Positions 8,197-17,442 of a DNA stretch of 64,000 bases are shown here, piece by piece. A model generated the notes under the pieces. It searched no databases and was not told the origin of the DNA. It worked only from the letters and a program-made list of their open reading frames with translations. Position 1 is the stretch's first letter, and the number at the start of each line of letters is the position of its first letter. The position numbers were made by a program, and so were the translations under genes. Source of the DNA: a virus; IMG/VR virus record IMGVR_UViG_3300025881_000006, positions 124,001-188,000 of that record; one strand, given 5' to 3'.

Positions 8197-9561
8197 ATGG
8201 AACATCCACTACTACAAATCACATTAGAAGAGCACGAGGTCAGTGCTCTAGAATTAGCGTTTGAATCATTTGACGTTGAATCTAAACTAGTAATCGATTT
8301 AGGCGCACAGGTTCAAGACTGTGGTGCCTCTAGAGAACTTGCTTTAGCGTTAGAAGATATCAACCCCGGTGCTATTGATAAACGTTATCCTGTTATCTCA
8401 TTTACACAGGTACCTTCACAGACCAATTATGAAGTGGCGATTGAAGGTGTGATGGCTACCAGTGCTAAGATACTTAAGCAGATAGGTGAAGCTATACTTA
8501 AGTTTATCAAAAACGTATTTAAAGCCGTAGCGGATTTATTCAAGGATTTATTCAAGACCTCAGTAGATGTTGAAAAGGTGGAAGAATCGAATCAAGAGTC
8601 TGCTAAAGACTTTACAGACTTAGTACAGGGCGCTGACATTACAGGTAGTCCTATTGTCGAAAAGGTCTTTAAAGGCGAGAAGGATGTACAGCAGGTTCGT
8701 GTGCGTGCCGAAAGGGTGAATGGTCGTATTAAATTCTACAACCCCGCTTCTGGCGATATCAAGTTTAATGAATCCGGTGACCGCAAGGTAGATAAAACGA
8801 CTGATGAGTTATTACAAGAAGGTGTAGACCACATTGTTGATACTTTAAACGGTTTGATTATCTATCTACACAACAACCCGTTAGATCATAACGGTCTGGA
8901 AGAAACTGGTAAAGGGATGGGTGAGTTGGGTGAAGAGGTGAATCGTATCTTCTTTCATCTAACGTTATTGCAGGAGAAGGTTGCTGAAGATCGTAATAAT
9001 AACACATTAACCATGTCTATTACAAAGATTAAAGAGCTTAACAAACCTTTTAGTGTAGACTTCTTAATGCCTCTTTTTCAACCTGCTGACTTTACACCTA
9101 CATCAGGTACCATACGTGAAGACATGACTCGTCTATTACAAGTGTATCGCGACTTAGCTGCTCAGAAGTTTAAATCTAGTGGAGACTTATCTAAGGATAA
9201 AGAACTGCAAGGTTTGATGCGCGGGAGAGTTAATATCTTCGGTAGACTGATGCAAGGTATGGAAGCACAGGTTAAAGTGATGTCTAAGTTAGATAACGAT
9301 ATTAAGAAACTGAAGTTTCCTCCTGCACTTAATCCTAAAGTTGACTTTGCACCATCATTGGTAAGTGAATATCATGCAAGTGCTAGGGAGCTTTATAATC
9401 ACCTTAATGAGATGTCTTCCATTCTATTATCAGCTGCTAATATTATCGGAATGATACTTACATCGCATAAAGCTATTGTTATGGCACGTGCTAAGTACGA
9501 ATCAACTCGTGTAGATGCATACGCTGCAATGTCTGACTATCAGTTTTCAAAGGACGTATAA
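8197..9561 (+). CDS. Internal-head-like virion protein
   Basis: 454 residues, starting one base after the previous stop. It has an acidic N-terminal region (about residues 1-85) ending in VAIEGVMATSAK, followed by an amphipathic helix (ILKQIGEAILKFIKNVFK, AVADLFKDLF). This is the layout of the paralogues at 3, 16155, 17443 and 18837. The rest is helical, with a long charged C-terminal half. By analogy with phiKZ inner-body proteins, an N-terminal propeptide may be removed during head maturation. Sequence identity to the other members is low, so membership is less sure than for the three consecutive copies. Confidence 0.6.
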   Translation: MEHPLLQITLEEHEVSALELAFESFDVESKLVIDLGAQVQDCGASRELALALEDINPGAIDKRYPVISFTQVPSQTNYEVAIEGVMATSAKILKQIGEAILKFIKNVFKAVADLFKDLFKTSVDVEKVEESNQESAKDFTDLVQGADITGSPIVEKVFKGEKDVQQVRVRAERVNGRIKFYNPASGDIKFNESGDRKVDKTTDELLQEGVDHIVDTLNGLIIYLHNNPLDHNGLEETGKGMGELGEEVNRIFFHLTLLQEKVAEDRNNNTLTMSITKIKELNKPFSVDFLMPLFQPADFTPTSGTIREDMTRLLQVYRDLAAQKFKSSGDLSKDKELQGLMRGRVNIFGRLMQGMEAQVKVMSKLDNDIKKLKFPPALNPKVDFAPSLVSEYHASARELYNHLNEMSSILLSAANIIGMILTSHKAIVMARAKYESTRVDAYAAMSDYQFSKDV

Positions 9562-9604
9562 ACGCATAATAAGAGACGGGCAAACGCCCGTCTCTCTATG
9601 CCGT
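9562..9604. terminator. Bidirectional hairpin flanked by octamers on both strands
   Basis: AGAGACGGGC (9572-9581) pairs perfectly with GCCCGTCTCT (9586-9595). On the plus strand it is followed by TATGCCGT (9597-9604). On the left it is preceded by ACGCATAA (9562-9569), which is TTATGCGT on the minus strand. It separates the convergent genes ending at 9561 and 9604 and serves both. Confidence 0.8.
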
Positions 9605-12492
9605 TATTGGTGTTTAATGAAGTTAACAGTAATGTCATCTATAACTGACACTGTCCCATCACTTAACAATTCTAAGCGTGTTGCCACTGAACTAACTGAA
9701 GACTTATCTACTACTGTGTAAGTTGATAATAAGTTATCCTCACCCAGTCCATCCAAGTCAACAGAGATAACCTCACCTCCTGCATCGTCTTTGAGTGCGT
9801 TCTCAATGTTTTGTACTGAGACCGTATCTAACGTTAACTGCTGTGCAATAACACTGCGAGTAGAACGTGTGATAGCTGTACGTAGTGCAATGTCCTCAAA
9901 CCCAGACGTAGTTAAGTAGTACGTAACTACAAACGACTGTGCTGAAGGTATTTCAACCACCTCACCGTTACTAATAGTTACTGCAATAGTACCAACAGTT
10001 TGTTTAGGTGAGAAATCAATGCGAGTACGCTCTAATAGTAAGCTAGATATATTAGCAATATCTTCATCTAGATAATCTACAACAGATAAAGGTATCGTAT
10101 TTCTGTAACTTACTACCTCAGGGTCAGTGGCGTAGAAGAACCTTGCATCAAAACAAACCAGTGTTAACTGTCTGTTTAAAGTACGTGGGTCTCTTACCAT
10201 CGGATTACCATCGTTATCCAGTATCACTTCACCGTAGAGATGTTTATACTGCACTTCATTTTCTTCGTTTAATACAGCATCTCCTTTTCGGTGTAGGTAC
10301 TCAAAGATAACATCGCCATTACCGTCCACTGTAAAGCTCTGTGCGCCGTCTTCATCTAATTTAGGTACATCCTTATCATAAACCCAAACTACGTCCTCCT
10401 CGTACGTCTGGTAGCGAGATGAAGAGATTACAGAACGTGACTCACTGCGTAGCAATGACATTTCGTAACCTAAGCGTAATGTGATAGACTCATCCATAAT
10501 ACCAACAGTATTACCAACAACTAAACCGTTATTGATAACATCATCAATCTCTGAAGTAGGAAGGTTAAGGTTATCATCATCAATTACAAAGAATAACAAT
10601 CTAAATGAAGTATCTAAATCAGTATAGTACACTTGAATATCATCAGGATACTGTCTAAAGTTAGTGACACCTAAACGATGTTTAGCATCAACATCGTAGT
10701 TTGTCTCAATGATAAATTCAAACATGGCTTTATCATCAACGTATCCAGCAAAGGTAGCGTTAAGTAATGTGTACCTATCATCACCTTCAGGAAGGAAGCC
10801 TAACTGTAGTCCTAATTGATTGATATCAAACACGTCATCAAATCCACTGGTCTCTACTGTCACCAATAAACGATATCCCTGTTCTACACGTTCAAAGCTA
10901 GTACCAAAGGTAGAGGCCTGTGCTGCAATTTGAGTATTATCTCTATTAAAACGTCTAGAGATAACCGAAGGTGCATCTAAGTAGTACGGTCTTAAATCAA
11001 AGATATTATCAGAGGCATCTAAGACATAGTGAAAAGGTGTGTATAAGTACGTACGTTCATTAAGCGTTTGTATCAATCGCTGTGAACTTAAAGCACCCAG
11101 TGCTACCTGTTCCACTTCTGGTAATAGTTTCAATAGACCGTTTTCAAACGTATAAATAGATTCAGGGCTAAGTGTTACCCGTAGTCCATTGTCGTAAGCA
11201 TATTGTCTGGAAGCTACTTCATTCATATCCACTTCAGTTAGTGCCGTAAGGGTACCAATAGGGGAAGATATACTATCTACCGATGGCAGAGGTAATAAAC
11301 GAATAGCCTGATACACTCGGTCAGTGATATTATCAATACGCTTAACAATGCCGTAACCTTTATCACTTAATAACGTTTCTAATTGAATATCGGTTATCGG
11401 TGTTTCTTTGCGATTAGCATTAAAGATAACACGTTGCTTCAATTCACTTAGACCAATACCATCTCGTCCACCACGCGTTGTGTCGTTAGAGAATATACCC
11501 ATACTACTGATAGAAGCTAGGGGTGCGGTAAAGGTATCTGTCCCGTTACTAGTGATATTATTAAAGGAGATAGCGTACTGCTCCATAGGGAAGTTAGAAA
11601 GTATCACTTCCTGATTACCCTTAGTAGAATAGATATCAACTCTAATTTGAGTACCCAACTTACCACCACTAACATACACCTGTGGAATGTTTACCTTCAA
11701 CCGTTGACCAACTACTTGTAAAAGAGCAGTTGCTTCGGTGGGGTCAAACACTTGGTCAGAGTGAGTGGTTTTTATTTGTCTCCATCCAGCAGCAGGAGAA
11801 CCTGTAAATACACGTGCATGATAGAATGATTGTTTAAACGTGAATGTTTGAGTTAACCCAGTCGATGCATTGATGGGGAAATACTGGTCTTGTAACACGA
11901 ACTGATAAATAGGTGTATCTATTTTGATGTAGTCTAATCCATCTAAGGTAACTATTTCAAAATCCACCACGTTGGTTGCTAGGGTTTCTAATTCGTTTAC
12001 TACAGAGGCATCGTACACTATCTGTAATGAATCGTTAGGCAGTACGCGCATTTCGATAGGATAATGTATACCGAATGTATTACCGCCCACGGTAATAGAA
12101 GTGTTTCTAGGGATGACTATCTTACGTACACCCCCGTTAACATCATTAACAGCCAAAGCCTTTACTTCATCTACACTGAATATGAAACTACCTGTTGCAC
12201 GTCCCGGTAATGCAAAGCGACCGATGTAGTCTTCATCCGCCATATGACGATAGAGTTCTTCTTGAGAGGTTGCAATTGAAGGATAGAGTTCTCTGGCTAT
12301 CGATTGACTATATTGCATTGAGGTAGCAGCAGTAGTTGCACTGGCTTCCATTAAAAAGATAAAGGGATTAGTTGCATCCACTACATCTATCTTACCTTCC
12401 AAGGCTGTTTCTAATGTATCTAAAATGGCAGACTGAATAGCACTTGGGTCAAACCGCACTATGTCAATTTTATCTCTTAGGTTATTACTCAT
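9604..12492 (-). CDS. Large baseplate-wedge-like virion protein
   Basis: 962 residues from the ATG at 12492, preceded by GGGGGATAAA on the minus strand. The N-terminal 100 residues (helical, ...NPFIFLMEASATTAAT..., then ...ELYPSIATSQEELYRHM) followed by beta-rich repeats resemble T4 gp6 / baseplate J type wedge proteins, in which an N-terminal helical part precedes long beta domains. It starts one base after the stop of the gene at 12494-13519 and shares its transcript. The assignment to the baseplate is inferred from fold-like features; the exact homologue is not known to me. Confidence 0.55.
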   Translation of the reverse strand: MSNNLRDKIDIVRFDPSAIQSAILDTLETALEGKIDVVDATNPFIFLMEASATTAATSMQYSQSIARELYPSIATSQEELYRHMADEDYIGRFALPGRATGSFIFSVDEVKALAVNDVNGGVRKIVIPRNTSITVGGNTFGIHYPIEMRVLPNDSLQIVYDASVVNELETLATNVVDFEIVTLDGLDYIKIDTPIYQFVLQDQYFPINASTGLTQTFTFKQSFYHARVFTGSPAAGWRQIKTTHSDQVFDPTEATALLQVVGQRLKVNIPQVYVSGGKLGTQIRVDIYSTKGNQEVILSNFPMEQYAISFNNITSNGTDTFTAPLASISSMGIFSNDTTRGGRDGIGLSELKQRVIFNANRKETPITDIQLETLLSDKGYGIVKRIDNITDRVYQAIRLLPLPSVDSISSPIGTLTALTEVDMNEVASRQYAYDNGLRVTLSPESIYTFENGLLKLLPEVEQVALGALSSQRLIQTLNERTYLYTPFHYVLDASDNIFDLRPYYLDAPSVISRRFNRDNTQIAAQASTFGTSFERVEQGYRLLVTVETSGFDDVFDINQLGLQLGFLPEGDDRYTLLNATFAGYVDDKAMFEFIIETNYDVDAKHRLGVTNFRQYPDDIQVYYTDLDTSFRLLFFVIDDDNLNLPTSEIDDVINNGLVVGNTVGIMDESITLRLGYEMSLLRSESRSVISSSRYQTYEEDVVWVYDKDVPKLDEDGAQSFTVDGNGDVIFEYLHRKGDAVLNEENEVQYKHLYGEVILDNDGNPMVRDPRTLNRQLTLVCFDARFFYATDPEVVSYRNTIPLSVVDYLDEDIANISSLLLERTRIDFSPKQTVGTIAVTISNGEVVEIPSAQSFVVTYYLTTSGFEDIALRTAITRSTRSVIAQQLTLDTVSVQNIENALKDDAGGEVISVDLDGLGEDNLLSTYTVVDKSSVSSVATRLELLSDGTVSVIDDITVNFIKHQ

Positions 12493-12493
12493 T

Positions 12494-13519
12494 TTATCCC
12501 CCTGCCCGTAGAGCATTATTTTCGTTTACGAGTAGTTTGTAGCGTTCGTTCTCTACCCACCACTGTAATTCATTATCTTGAGCTATCCAAGGATACCCTT
12601 CGTAGTTAAACAGTCGTTGTTCAGACTTCCCTAACTTTACAAATCTATCTGCTCGGTAACGTTCATCCATTAATGGGTTAAACAGTATCACCGTAGCATT
12701 AAACTCAACAATGGTAATTGGGTCATTATACTCAGCACCTATACAACGAAACGGAATACTTATCTGCTCATTGTCTTGGGCTAATGGTGAATCTGAACTG
12801 TAGTTAAATGCAGCACCTAAGGGTGAGGCAGTTGGAAAGGCAGCACCACATGCTCCTATCTTCTGTACGAAGGTACGAGTAGGGTCTAAGACTAAACGAT
12901 ATATTCTAGTCATGTAGTCTATTTCATTTTCCACTATCATTTCAGGATAAGGAACTAATTCCCCCATCGCTACCGCAGCGGCATAATGTGTCCACGCATG
13001 GAACAGTGCGTTAATTGGGTCACCTGCTATATTACGAAAGTTTGCAGTTAAATCAAAGGTACCAAAGTTACGAGGAACATCATCCACCATTGACCAACTT
13101 TCTTTTACTATACCTTCTGGTGCCGTGTAAGTATCCAAATCAATATCCGGCCATCCACTAATAGATAGTAGGTTATTTGTCAACATAGGTATGAAAGGCA
13201 TACGGTCATCTACCATTGGGCAGGTGACATTACGCTCTAGAGCCCCTACGTGATCTAATAGAACACGGATTAATCTAGGTAGTGTATTTGGCGATTGTGT
13301 GAGTAGTGGACTAAGGATACGGCTCGTTGCAACGTTATCGTATGACAAATTTAACCGTGGTCGTGTAAAAAACGTTAACCCGTGGTTGTCGGTATTTTGG
13401 GTGGTGGGGTTTCCAACACCTCTATGATTTATTCCCCGCTGGATATTTGCAGTGGAGGTACTTAGATTCCCCAGACCGCTATCACGTGCTATGTTATTGA
13501 TAATATCACGATTTGACAT
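12494..13519 (-). CDS. Virion structural protein, probably tail or baseplate
   Basis: 341 residues, first gene of a two-gene minus-strand operon with the wedge-like protein. The N-terminal 60 residues are polar and Asn/Thr-rich; the rest looks mixed alpha/beta, with aromatic-rich stretches near the end (YEGYPWIAQDNELQWWVENERY). There are no catalytic motifs, membrane segments or signal peptide. The one-base gap to the next gene implies translational coupling and a shared complex. Confidence 0.5.
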   Translation of the reverse strand: MSNRDIINNIARDSGLGNLSTSTANIQRGINHRGVGNPTTQNTDNHGLTFFTRPRLNLSYDNVATSRILSPLLTQSPNTLPRLIRVLLDHVGALERNVTCPMVDDRMPFIPMLTNNLLSISGWPDIDLDTYTAPEGIVKESWSMVDDVPRNFGTFDLTANFRNIAGDPINALFHAWTHYAAAVAMGELVPYPEMIVENEIDYMTRIYRLVLDPTRTFVQKIGACGAAFPTASPLGAAFNYSSDSPLAQDNEQISIPFRCIGAEYNDPITIVEFNATVILFNPLMDERYRADRFVKLGKSEQRLFNYEGYPWIAQDNELQWWVENERYKLLVNENNALRAGG

Positions 13520-13551
13520 TGAGATTAATACTCCTAAAGAGGGCGTTTATA
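13520..13551. promoter_or_regulatory. Very short divergent intergenic region
   Basis: Only 32 bases lie between the divergent starts at 13519 (minus) and 13552 (plus). The plus-strand ribosome site AGAGGG is inside it. Promoters for the two units must overlap here or lie inside the neighbouring genes. Confidence 0.35.
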
Positions 13552-14634
13552 ATGATTAAGGATACCGTCGAGACCACCCTATCGGTGGCCGGTAAAGTGG
13601 CAAGTAGTGTAGCTAGTGCCGTCGGAAGAACCCAAAGTGGATCTCTAATAGAGTTTACCAAAAGTACTCGGGTAGAGCCTATTGTAATGTTAGAAGGTTC
13701 CTTACGTGAACAACCTTTCATTACAGATGTGTTACAAACCCTCACTTCTCTTTTTAGTGCTTATTATCTACAAGCTGTAGCTTTGACTACAACTGTAAAT
13801 GGCGTAGATGTTTTGCGTACACTGGACAGATTATCCACCGAACGTGATGTGGGTAAGAATTTCTTAAAGGGCATTGGTTCAGAAGCATATGCTCATGGTC
13901 TACCTAACTACGATACTAAAACCGTAGGGACTGTTAGTGTTGAAAGTTTAGTATCAAATGAAGACAGTAAACAAACTGGATTTGGTGGTCTAACTGACGT
14001 TCCTAATCTTGCAATAGGTAAACTATTGGAAGTTACGATTGGCGTAGGTAAAGATTCTGTTACCATTCCCATGGCCGTACGTTTAAACGTTAAAACTGTT
14101 AATGCTGATTCATTGGTTCATATTTTAACGCTTGGGGTTAAAGATAACAGCGCTAAAGCCCGTTTCCATAGATGGCGTTCTGGTGAACTAGACTTCATCC
14201 GCGATTTGATTTTGTGTCAAGATTTGATTGATGCAAAACGTAAAGGGATGATAGAAGATAAGACTGGAATAATCGAGCGTCAGGCTCGTCGTGATGAGAA
14301 GAATAAGTTCTCAGCATTGTTCTCTGGTGAAAGTTCTATCAACGCTGCCTCTGGCTTAGTGGTTATCAGTGCCGCTACTGCCAAGAAGATTGAAGGTGAA
14401 CTAAGTACTAAACTATCTAAGTTTAGAAAACGTGAAGAACTCTTTAGAGAAGCATTCATCATGTTAATGGTAGTCATCGACCCTGAATGGGAACGTGTTA
14501 CTATTTACCATCGTTCGATTGAAGATGAGACTGAATTGTCTCTTAAAGATTTAAAGAACGTTAACAAACGCTCAGGACCAGATGTATTGGAATTGTTAAA
14601 AGCATTCCAAGCCGGTACTGCCCCCCAGCTTTAA
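13552..14634 (+). CDS. Virion-associated protein, function unknown
   Basis: 360 residues from the ATG at 13552 (AGAGGG upstream); an alternative in-frame ATG at 13513 would overlap the divergent gene. The N-terminus is small-residue-rich (SVAGKVASSVASAVGR). The C-terminal half is charged and helical, ending with a stretch containing FREAFIMLMVVIDPEWERV. It leads a plus-strand run (13552-16120) of three closely spaced genes inside the structural region, so a tail or head component is likely. I do not recognise the family. Confidence 0.5.
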   Translation: MIKDTVETTLSVAGKVASSVASAVGRTQSGSLIEFTKSTRVEPIVMLEGSLREQPFITDVLQTLTSLFSAYYLQAVALTTTVNGVDVLRTLDRLSTERDVGKNFLKGIGSEAYAHGLPNYDTKTVGTVSVESLVSNEDSKQTGFGGLTDVPNLAIGKLLEVTIGVGKDSVTIPMAVRLNVKTVNADSLVHILTLGVKDNSAKARFHRWRSGELDFIRDLILCQDLIDAKRKGMIEDKTGIIERQARRDEKNKFSALFSGESSINAASGLVVISAATAKKIEGELSTKLSKFRKREELFREAFIMLMVVIDPEWERVTIYHRSIEDETELSLKDLKNVNKRSGPDVLELLKAFQAGTAPQL

Positions 14635-14649
14635 GGAGCACCTTACGTT

Positions 14650-15543
14650 ATGAAACTTGAACAATTAATTGACTCCCTTTTGCCTACCTTCAAGAAGTCT
14701 CAACTGACTGAAGATATACGCCTGATACGTGAGGAGTTAAAAACCTCTACGTTACCTGCGTTTAAAACGGCACGGGAAATCACACGTACTGCTCCTTTTA
14801 CGTCTGAGTTCTCTAAACAATTTGATGCACAGACTAAACGTGATGTCGATAGTTATAAAGATTACTTCATTGCTACCATCGACACAGCATTAATGCGTGG
14901 AATGAATCACTTAGATACCGTTTTAACCATGGTCGATAAGCACTTCGAAGCTGAAGATATCATGCGTGATGCATTAACCTTTACTAAGGCACACTTGATT
15001 CAGTTTACTGAGTTGATGCAGTTCCTTTCTAGCTACTCTCGTCGTCTTTTATTAGTAACTACTAATTTAGAAACGAATGTACTAGGTGAAGACTTTAATG
15101 CAAGTGCATCGAAAGACCTTCAATGGTTACGTACGTATCAAGATGCGTTCTTACGTGGTATCAATTTAGTTGCCATGAAAGATGCGGATATGCAAAAGAG
15201 CTTTGCTAAAGTTCCTGACATGTTGTTAACTGTTGATTCAATTGATGCAGCTAAACAAACGGTAGGTGCTTCTAGTGTTGACCCTCTTAAGTTTGGTTTA
15301 ATACCTTATCGTTACAACCCAATCTACCACGTACGTCTTGCAGTCACTCGTTGGCAGGTATCGCGTCAGAAGTTAGCAGCTGAAGAGTTTGAATCTTTAG
15401 AGCTACGTTTACTACATCTTCGTGATAAGCGTGCTGGGAAAGAGAACCCTAAGTTAGAGAAGCAAATTCAATATACTCAAGAGCGCATTGAGAAGCTTCG
15501 CTATAAGTTGCATAAAGCTGAAGAGGATGCCGATGATGAATAG
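14650..15543 (+). CDS. Helical virion-region protein with C-terminal coiled coil
   Basis: 297 residues, almost entirely helical by composition. The last 60 residues form a strongly charged heptad-like segment (LELRLLHLRDKRAGKENPKL onward). It overlaps the next start by about ten bases, and AGGAGC precedes its own start by normal spacing. The position between structural genes suggests a virion or assembly role. No recognised domain. Confidence 0.5.
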   Translation: MKLEQLIDSLLPTFKKSQLTEDIRLIREELKTSTLPAFKTAREITRTAPFTSEFSKQFDAQTKRDVDSYKDYFIATIDTALMRGMNHLDTVLTMVDKHFEAEDIMRDALTFTKAHLIQFTELMQFLSSYSRRLLLVTTNLETNVLGEDFNASASKDLQWLRTYQDAFLRGINLVAMKDADMQKSFAKVPDMLLTVDSIDAAKQTVGASSVDPLKFGLIPYRYNPIYHVRLAVTRWQVSRQKLAAEEFESLELRLLHLRDKRAGKENPKLEKQIQYTQERIEKLRYKLHKAEEDADDE

Positions 15544-16120
15544 ACAGCGCTACAGTCCTAAGATTGGCGTTGAATATCCAAGTGGCATAGTCTGTCCCGA
15601 TAAATTACGTGAACAGCGTAACTATGGTGGAGGCCCTAACTGTAATTATGGTTGGGCTGACGCCAAGGCGGAACTGGAAGCTATCTACGAAGATGTATTG
15701 CAACGTACCACCAATCAAATCCCCATGGATACTGTAAACGATATTGTTAAGATAGCGATTTACTTATTCGGCGGCAAGCAGTTTTATCCTATCATGGATT
15801 ACCAGCACGATAATGGTAACTTCCAAGGTGATAAAAGACGTTTTGCTATTGACACTTTGAAGTTTATTCAAACAGGTCAACGTGATATGTCGATTACCAC
15901 ATGGATGCGCTACCTAAGTGTTCAAGAAGAGACGTATACTTCTGAACTACGTGGGGCTATTAAAGAGCCATCAATGATTGACGCTGTGAAAGAATACCGT
16001 GTCGGTGTGAAGAATCCATATACGCAATGGCTTTCTCACGAAGGTGGTTTGATGGACATGTTACATTCCATGTTTATCTTATTTAGTCAAACTGGTAGAA
16101 CTAACGAGGTGGCGTATTAA
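15533..16120 (+). CDS. Hypothetical virion-region protein
   Basis: 195 residues. The start is taken at the ATG at 15533 (a second ATG follows at 15536), with GAAGAGGAT upstream inside the previous gene, giving an overlap of about 11 bases and probable translational coupling. The protein is Tyr/Gly/Asn-rich near the N-terminus (NYGGGPNCNYGW) and helical further on. No known motif. The stop codon lies inside a perfect palindrome that forms the following hairpin. Confidence 0.5.
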   Translation: MMNRQRYSPKIGVEYPSGIVCPDKLREQRNYGGGPNCNYGWADAKAELEAIYEDVLQRTTNQIPMDTVNDIVKIAIYLFGGKQFYPIMDYQHDNGNFQGDKRRFAIDTLKFIQTGQRDMSITTWMRYLSVQEETYTSELRGAIKEPSMIDAVKEYRVGVKNPYTQWLSHEGGLMDMLHSMFILFSQTGRTNEVAY

Positions 16121-16140
16121 TACGCCACTTTATTATCCGT
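16109..16140 (+). terminator. Palindromic hairpin overlapping a stop codon
   Basis: GTGGCGTATT (16109-16118) and AATACGCCAC (16119-16128) form a perfect palindrome that contains the TAA stop of the upstream gene. It is followed by TTATTATCCGT, which resembles a degraded copy of the TATGCCGT tail. Confidence 0.5.
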
Positions 16141-16154
16141 AAGGAGTAAGAATC

Positions 16155-17315
16155 GTGTCTAAACGATTACAGAACCTATTACATACACCTGTCAACCTAC
16201 CGGATGGTAGTGGGATAGATGTAGAGTTAGGCTTTAGTACGTTAAGTGTGGAATCTTTTGAAGTCGAACAGGCTAACGATAATCATGATGCACTACTAGC
16301 TATCGCTACGGGCCTTGAGAACATCGCCAACGTACTATCCGAAGATAGTGATACTACTTTAGTTAATATTGCTACCGAGTCATTACTCGACCCTACAGGG
16401 CTAAGTACACAACCTTCAGTTGAAGGGATAAAGGAAACGCTTAGTAAAATATGGGAAGGGATTAAGAACGCTATTAAAACAGTGATGCGTACACTGAAGA
16501 AATGGTGGATGACCTTTACCAATCAATTACCTAAGGTAAGGAAGAAAGCACTTAACCTATTAGCTAGAACTAATGCCCTAACTGGTGATAGTACTAATAA
16601 AACAGTTACAGTAAAGTCTTCTTTGGCTAATCGTATCGCGATGGAAGAACGGGTTGATATCGACTTAAGCGTTAAGACTATCTCCGGTATGGCACGTGTA
16701 TTCACTAAAGATGGATATGCTGGCATTGAAGCATTTGAAGAAGCAGTCTCTGCAATCATCCCTGTCATGTCTAAGATTACTACTTCTATTAACGATTTCT
16801 TCCTCGGTAAACTTAAGAAGTCCTACGAAGAGATTAAAGGGATATTTGTACCTATCCTAATTCCAGTACCCGGTCATAAAGAGTTTACTTTAGATAAGGA
16901 CACCTTCACTTTAAAAATAGTGAATATGGAAGGTATGAAGGATATCGAGGATGCAGTTGCTATCCCTACTTTATCAGTAGCGGACATCAAAGCACACCTT
17001 GAAAGTACTATCGCAACCTTAGACGTTTTAATAGATTCCCACAAAGGTTTACTATCACGAATACATGATACTGAATCTCGTATGGAGAAATCTGGAAACG
17101 CTTTTGTAAAAGGACTAGGTGATTTAAAGGGTAGAGTTACCTCTGCTACCGACAAGGTATCAAAGCCGGTTGATGCGTTTATATTAAACCGTATCAGTAA
17201 AGCCACGGCTACTGGCCCTGTAGGGACGATGAGAATATTAAGTTATACCGCTAGTACGATTGATGCTAATTTGAATATTATTAAACTATCTATCGAGCAG
17301 TATAAAAAGAAATAA
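16155..17315 (+). CDS. Internal-head-like virion protein, first of three tandem paralogues
   Basis: 386 residues from a GTG start with AAGGAGTAAG upstream. It opens MSKRLQNLL, nearly the same as the next gene (MSKRLQQFF). After an acidic N-terminal region comes PSVEGIKETLSKIWEGIKNA and KKWWMTFTNQLPKVRKKA, matched in the next gene by SVEAIADQIKKVWEAIKAA and KKWWANFSNQLPKVKTRA. Both end with a similar block (TGPVGTMRILSYTASTIDAN here). This shows gene duplication. PSVE|G and SVE|A fit the phiKZ-type processing signature (S/A/G)-x-E. The role as an internal head protein is inferred from that family. Confidence 0.72.
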   Translation: MSKRLQNLLHTPVNLPDGSGIDVELGFSTLSVESFEVEQANDNHDALLAIATGLENIANVLSEDSDTTLVNIATESLLDPTGLSTQPSVEGIKETLSKIWEGIKNAIKTVMRTLKKWWMTFTNQLPKVRKKALNLLARTNALTGDSTNKTVTVKSSLANRIAMEERVDIDLSVKTISGMARVFTKDGYAGIEAFEEAVSAIIPVMSKITTSINDFFLGKLKKSYEEIKGIFVPILIPVPGHKEFTLDKDTFTLKIVNMEGMKDIEDAVAIPTLSVADIKAHLESTIATLDVLIDSHKGLLSRIHDTESRMEKSGNAFVKGLGDLKGRVTSATDKVSKPVDAFILNRISKATATGPVGTMRILSYTASTIDANLNIIKLSIEQYKKK

Positions 17316-17442
17316 CTCATTAAACTGATACCGTCTGGTTCTTGATAGTATGAGTATACTCGGGTTCGGCATTCACCGTGTTCAGTAAGTAATGTCATAT
17401 AAGCTTATATTTTTAATTGCAATTAAATGGAGTAAGACAACC

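Noticed and set aside
17316-17442. GGTTCGGCATTCACC as a T-arm of a tRNA
   Set aside because: No matching acceptor, D or anticodon arm could be drawn around it; treated as plain intergenic sequence.
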